The translations under genes were made by a program, and so were the position numbers. This document shows, in pieces, positions 5,575-7,691 of a stretch of DNA of 7,691 nt. Source of the stretch: an uncultured Chloroflexota bacterium (GTDB lineage: Bacteria; Chloroflexota; Dehalococcoidia; CAUJGQ01). Numbering within the stretch: position 1 is the stretch's first letter; every line of letters starts with the position of its first letter. The notes below the pieces were generated by a model. The model made no database searches. It worked only from the letters and a program-made list of their open reading frames with translations, and was not told the origin of the DNA. Location: assembly GCA_937879875.1 (NCBI GenBank), contig CALFMN010000002.1, positions 1-7,691 of the forward strand, written 5' to 3'.

Positions 5575-5837
5575 GCGGCCGATTGCGCCCGGCCGGGACA
5601 CCTAACCCTGGTTTCGCCGAAGCGAAACCTGTCCCTTCCCGAGGCGGGAAGGGACTGCTGGAGCGCTCCCTGCGCCGTGCGACGGCGACGAGACCGGGGT
5701 GTCGTTGTGGGACACGCAGCCGGGCTGTCTCCCGTCCGATCGCGTATCCTCCTACCTACCCTTCCTGTGTCGGGAAGGGACAGATTCGGCGCAAGCCGAA
5801 TCAGGGTTAGGTGCCCCGGCCGGGCGCAATCGGCCGC
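5575..5837. mobile_element. MITE-like element with long inverted ends (repeat copies D and E)
   Basis: The outer 36 bases (5575-5610 and 5802-5837) are inverted copies with one mismatch, each containing ACCTAACCC/GGGTTAGGT. Inside each follow two hairpins: GTTTCGC/GCGAAAC (loop CGAA) and CCCTTCCCG/CGGGAAGGG on the left; ATTCGGC/GCCGAAT (loop GCAA) and CCCTTCC/GGAAGGG on the right. The right unit is the reverse complement of the left in plan, with its stem arms changed on both sides so that pairing is kept. The roughly 100-bp middle holds a perfect palindrome GGAGCGCTCC (5660-5669) and a stem GTGTC/GACAC (5699-5703 with 5711-5715). No coding sequence or clear target-site duplication is visible, so mobility is inferred from the inverted ends only. 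Confidence 0.7.
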
Positions 5838-6032
5838 ACGGAGCGTAGGCCGTTCGCCGGCCCGCCAGCACCCGATGGGGCAGTATCTCGACATGAGCGC
5901 CCGTCACCCGGACGGCTGATGCCCCACGCGTACATGGGTGCTTTGCTGTGCCCGTGCGGGCAGGGCGCGTCAGCGCGTTGCTCCGCCCATCTATGCATCT
6001 ATGGCCGTACACACCCATGCTCAGGAGGGCGA
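5838..6032 (+). other. GC-rich structured leader upstream of the FNT gene
   Basis: This 195-bp gap holds no gene that I can support. Possible RNA stems are TGGGGCA/TGCCCCA (5876-5882 with 5920-5926), enclosing CTC/GAG (5887-5889 with 5895-5897) and CCGTC/GACGG (5901-5905 with 5911-5915). GCCCG/CGGGC lies at 5950-5961, and the long-range pair CATGGGTG/CACCCATG is at 5933-5940 with 6012-6019. An 8-bp tandem repeat CATCTATG x2 occupies 5988-6003. The ribosome site AGGAGG is at 6023-6028. It may be a cis-regulatory leader or simply GC-rich spacer. No known riboswitch class is matched. Confidence 0.35.
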
Positions 6033-6953
6033 ATGCAGAAGAGACCACCGGCCACCGTGCAGCCGCCGCGCGAGCAACGCCGTGGCGATCAGCGCGAGGA
6101 AGACCAACGCGACGAGCTGGACGAGCCGGCGCCGCCGATCGTCGAGCTTAAGCAGCGTGAGCACGCGGAGGCGGATCAGCGCTCGGCCGTGCGCGCGCCC
6201 GTGGTCTATGAGGCGATCCGGCGCGAGGGTGAGGACGAGCTGCGCCGGCCGGCGCGGGCGCTGGCCTGGTCGGGCTTCGCTGCCGGCCTCTCGATGGGCT
6301 TCTCGCTGGTGACGCAGGGGCTGCTGCGCGCCGGGCTGCCAAACGCGCCCTGGCGGCCGCTCGTCGCCAACCTCGGCTACAGCGTCGGCTTTCTGATCGT
6401 GATTCTCGGCCGGCAGCAGCTCTTCACCGAGAACACGCTGACCGTGATCCTGCCGCTGCTCAGCCGGCGTTCGGGCGCCGTGCTGGCGCGGGTCGCGCGG
6501 CTCTGGGTTGTCGTACTGGTTGCCAATCTGGCCGGGGCGCTGCTCTTCGCCTGGGTGGTCGGCAACACGGACGTGTTCCGCGCGGCGCCGCGCCAGGCGT
6601 TTCACGAGATCGGCCGCGACGCGCTGACGGGCGGCTTCGGCACGGTGGTGCTGCGCGGCATCTTCGCCGGCTGGCTGATCGCGCTGATGGTCTGGCTGCT
6701 GCCCGCCGCGGAGGCGGCGCGCGTGCAGATCATCATTATCATCACCTATATCGTCGGGCTGGCCGGGCTGGCGCACATCATCGCCGGTTCGGTCGAAGTG
6801 CTCTACCTGGTGACCACCGGCGACGCCTCGTGGCTCGACTTTCTCGGCCGCTTCATGCTGCCGACGCTGATCGGCAATATCATCGGCGGCGTCTCGCTGG
6901 TGGCGGCGCTGAACCACGCGCAGGTCGTCGCCGGTTCGGCGACCGCGCCGTGA
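6033..6953 (+). CDS. Formate/nitrite transporter (FNT) family protein
   Basis: This 306-residue inner-membrane protein of the FNT family, in its YfdC-like branch, is a pentameric channel or transporter family for formate, nitrite or related small anions. About 75 hydrophilic, strongly charged residues precede the membrane domain. Six hydrophobic segments follow: near 77-97, 110-128, a WVVVLVANLAGALLFAW segment, a GIFAGWLIALMVWLL segment, the IIIIITYIVGLAGLAHIIAG segment, and MLPTLIGNIIGGVSLVAAL. FNT-type motifs are GRQQLFTENT after the second segment, GLAHIIAGSVE in the fifth and GNIIGG in the sixth. I chose ATG 6033 for its AGGAGG at four bases; upstream in-frame codons give unconvincing proline- and arginine-rich sequence. 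The stop overlaps the GTG start of the next gene (GTGA). Substrate specificity is not decided by sequence. Confidence 0.88.
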   Translation: MQKRPPATVQPPREQRRGDQREEDQRDELDEPAPPIVELKQREHAEADQRSAVRAPVVYEAIRREGEDELRRPARALAWSGFAAGLSMGFSLVTQGLLRAGLPNAPWRPLVANLGYSVGFLIVILGRQQLFTENTLTVILPLLSRRSGAVLARVARLWVVVLVANLAGALLFAWVVGNTDVFRAAPRQAFHEIGRDALTGGFGTVVLRGIFAGWLIALMVWLLPAAEAARVQIIIIITYIVGLAGLAHIIAGSVEVLYLVTTGDASWLDFLGRFMLPTLIGNIIGGVSLVAALNHAQVVAGSATAP

Positions 6954-7516
6954 ACGACGAGCCGGCGCCCGGAACCGGCGTGCCGGACGCCGTATTCGCG
7001 CCGCTCTCCACCGCCGGGCTGATGCTGGTCGTCGGCGCCCTGGGCACAGTGGCGCGGCAGCGGTGGCTCTTCCCCAGCCTCGGCCCCACGGCCTTCCTGC
7101 AGGCGGAATATCCGGCGCACCGCACGGCGCGGCTCTATCACGTCGTCGCCGGGCACGGCATCGGCCTGGCCGCCGGCCTGGTTGCCGTGTGGCTGGTGGG
7201 CGCAAGCAGCGGCTCCTCGGTGCTCGTGACCCACCATCTCACTGCCGCTCGCACCTGGGCCGCGGTGATCGCCGTGGCGCTGACGATCGCCGGCTCGCTG
7301 GTGCTGCGCGCCTCGCATCCGCCGGCCGTCTCCACGAGCATGTTGCTGGCGCTGGGCAGCTTCCGTCCGACGTGGCACGACGCGCTCACGATCGCGGTCG
7401 GCGTGCTGGTGGTGGCGCTGGCCGGCGAGTTGCTGCGCCGCGCCCGGCTGGGCAATGCGCCTGGCGCCATGCCAAGCGGTTCGGACGGCCCGAATCCCCG
7501 CGACGCGCTGGCGTGA
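6950..7516 (+). CDS. HPP family integral membrane protein
   Basis: This 188-residue protein starts at GTG 6950, overlapping the FNT stop by four bases. No ribosome site is visible, so translation probably depends on coupling to the FNT gene. Hydrophobic segments lie near residues 15-35, 65-84, 103-119 and 145-162, giving four membrane spans. Family markers are FPSLGPTAFL (41-50) and ASHPPA (121-126), the motif that names the HPP family. Plant and cyanobacterial HPP members have been reported to move nitrite; other bacterial members are uncharacterised. Pairing with an FNT protein in a coupled operon supports an anion transport role by association, not proof. The C-terminal 25 residues are hydrophilic and probably cytoplasmic. 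An upstream in-frame ATG at 6830 would lie inside the FNT gene and is not favoured. Confidence 0.85.
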   Translation: MNDEPAPGTGVPDAVFAPLSTAGLMLVVGALGTVARQRWLFPSLGPTAFLQAEYPAHRTARLYHVVAGHGIGLAAGLVAVWLVGASSGSSVLVTHHLTAARTWAAVIAVALTIAGSLVLRASHPPAVSTSMLLALGSFRPTWHDALTIAVGVLVVALAGELLRRARLGNAPGAMPSGSDGPNPRDALA

Positions 7517-7547
7517 GCGAGCGCCCCCGGCCGGCATTACCCACGAT

Positions 7548-7649
7548 CTACTTCTTAATCAGAGCATCCGTATAGCCCATCGGGAGGATCGGCCGCCCGA
7601 CGGACGAGCATACGATCGTCGTACACGCAGGCACCGGGCGCGCTGGGAC
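7548..7649 (-). CDS. C-terminal fragment of an unidentified gene
   Basis: On the minus strand one frame is open from the adapter junction (7649) to TAG (stop codon at 7548-7550), reading ACTTIVCSSVGRPILPMG, then YTDALIKK. The sequence looks coding: it has ordinary residue composition, no stop, and a stop position 32 bases from the convergent HPP stop. Thirty-three codons do not let me name a family. The rest of the gene was off this contig. The 31-base gap to the HPP stop shows no terminator hairpin with a T-run. Confidence 0.45.
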   Translation of the reverse strand, partial: VPARPVPACTTIVCSSVGRPILPMGYTDALIKK

Positions 7650-7691
7650 CTGTCTCTTATACACATCTCCGAGCCCACGAGACAGGCAGAA
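7650..7691. other. Illumina Nextera adapter with i7 index (not genomic)
   Basis: Bases 7650-7668 are the 19-bp Tn5 mosaic end as used in Nextera libraries (CTGTCTCTTATACACATCT). Bases 7669-7683 (CCGAGCCCACGAGAC) are the read-2 adapter, and 7684-7691 (AGGCAGAA) match the Nextera N703 index as I recall it. This is adapter read-through left on the contig end. It should be trimmed and not interpreted as a transposon. Confidence 0.97.

Noticed and set aside
5600..5812. ACCTAAC...GTTAGGT ends fit the integron attC core-site consensus (RYYYAAC...GTTRRRY).
   Set aside because: The span of about 210 bp is too long for a usual attC site, the arms are nearly perfect and contain extra hairpins, no integron integrase or cassette array is present, and the same ends occur in the other dispersed copies.
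5872..5928. CGATG-stem ... GGCTGATG-stem' resembles the outline of the fluoride (crcB) riboswitch aptamer.
   Set aside because: The required pseudoknot partner after the first stem strand is absent, an unexpected extra hairpin region intervenes, and the downstream gene is not CrcB or a fluoride-type ClC protein.
6021..7205. Long minus-strand open frame (394 codons) opposite the FNT and HPP genes.
   Set aside because: Its translation is dominated by Arg, Ala, Gly and Pro with no motif, while the plus strand encodes two recognisable membrane proteins.
7650..7668. Tn5/IS50 mosaic end suggesting a transposon boundary.
   Set aside because: It is directly followed by the Nextera read-2 adapter and an index, so it is library sequence.

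Overview
The window is high-GC bacterial DNA, densely coding on both strands, with Shine-Dalgarno-type ribosome sites (GGAGG) ahead of most genes. Gene content (paralogous enoyl-CoA hydratase, SDR and MDR dehydrogenases, an epoxide-hydrolase-like protein, stacked toxin-antitoxin genes) and abundant CCCTTCCC-type intergenic palindromes suggest a soil or environmental Chloroflexota-like or other high-GC lineage. That placement is an inference and no marker gene confirms it. The right end is a contig end: the last 42 bases are Illumina Nextera adapter plus index, not genomic DNA.

Layout. 1-153: an uncertain gene tail, then a palindromic repeat. 216-1004 (+): an enoyl-CoA hydratase/isomerase-family gene. 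1050-2624 (+): a small accessory block with two toxin-antitoxin modules. The first is an AbrB-type antitoxin with a RelE-type toxin. The second is a BrnT-like toxin, a ribbon-helix-helix-like antitoxin and a frameshifted DUF2442 gene. A 105-bp second copy of the hydratase 3' end lies exactly between the modules. 2633-5489 (-): an SDR oxidoreductase, a zinc-dependent MDR dehydrogenase and a decayed alpha/beta hydrolase pseudogene, read in the order hydrolase, MDR, SDR, with palindromic repeats in the gaps. 5575-5837: a 263-bp element with long inverted ends. 5838-6032: a GC-rich leader with several inverted repeats. 6033-7516 (+): a formate/nitrite-transporter-family (FNT) protein translationally coupled to an HPP-family membrane protein. 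7548-7649 (-): the tail of an unidentified gene, cut by the adapter.

How the genes fit together. The hydratase, SDR and MDR proteins fit oxidation of acyl-CoA, alcohol or similar carbon substrates, but no single pathway is fixed. The toxin-antitoxin block looks like a later arrival that rearranged the end of a hydratase paralogue. The FNT-HPP pair is the most coherent functional unit: both families include small-anion (nitrite or formate) transporters, so a two-component or sequential anion transport role is a reasonable hypothesis. The palindromic repeats, in at least four places and all intergenic, are the main non-coding signal.
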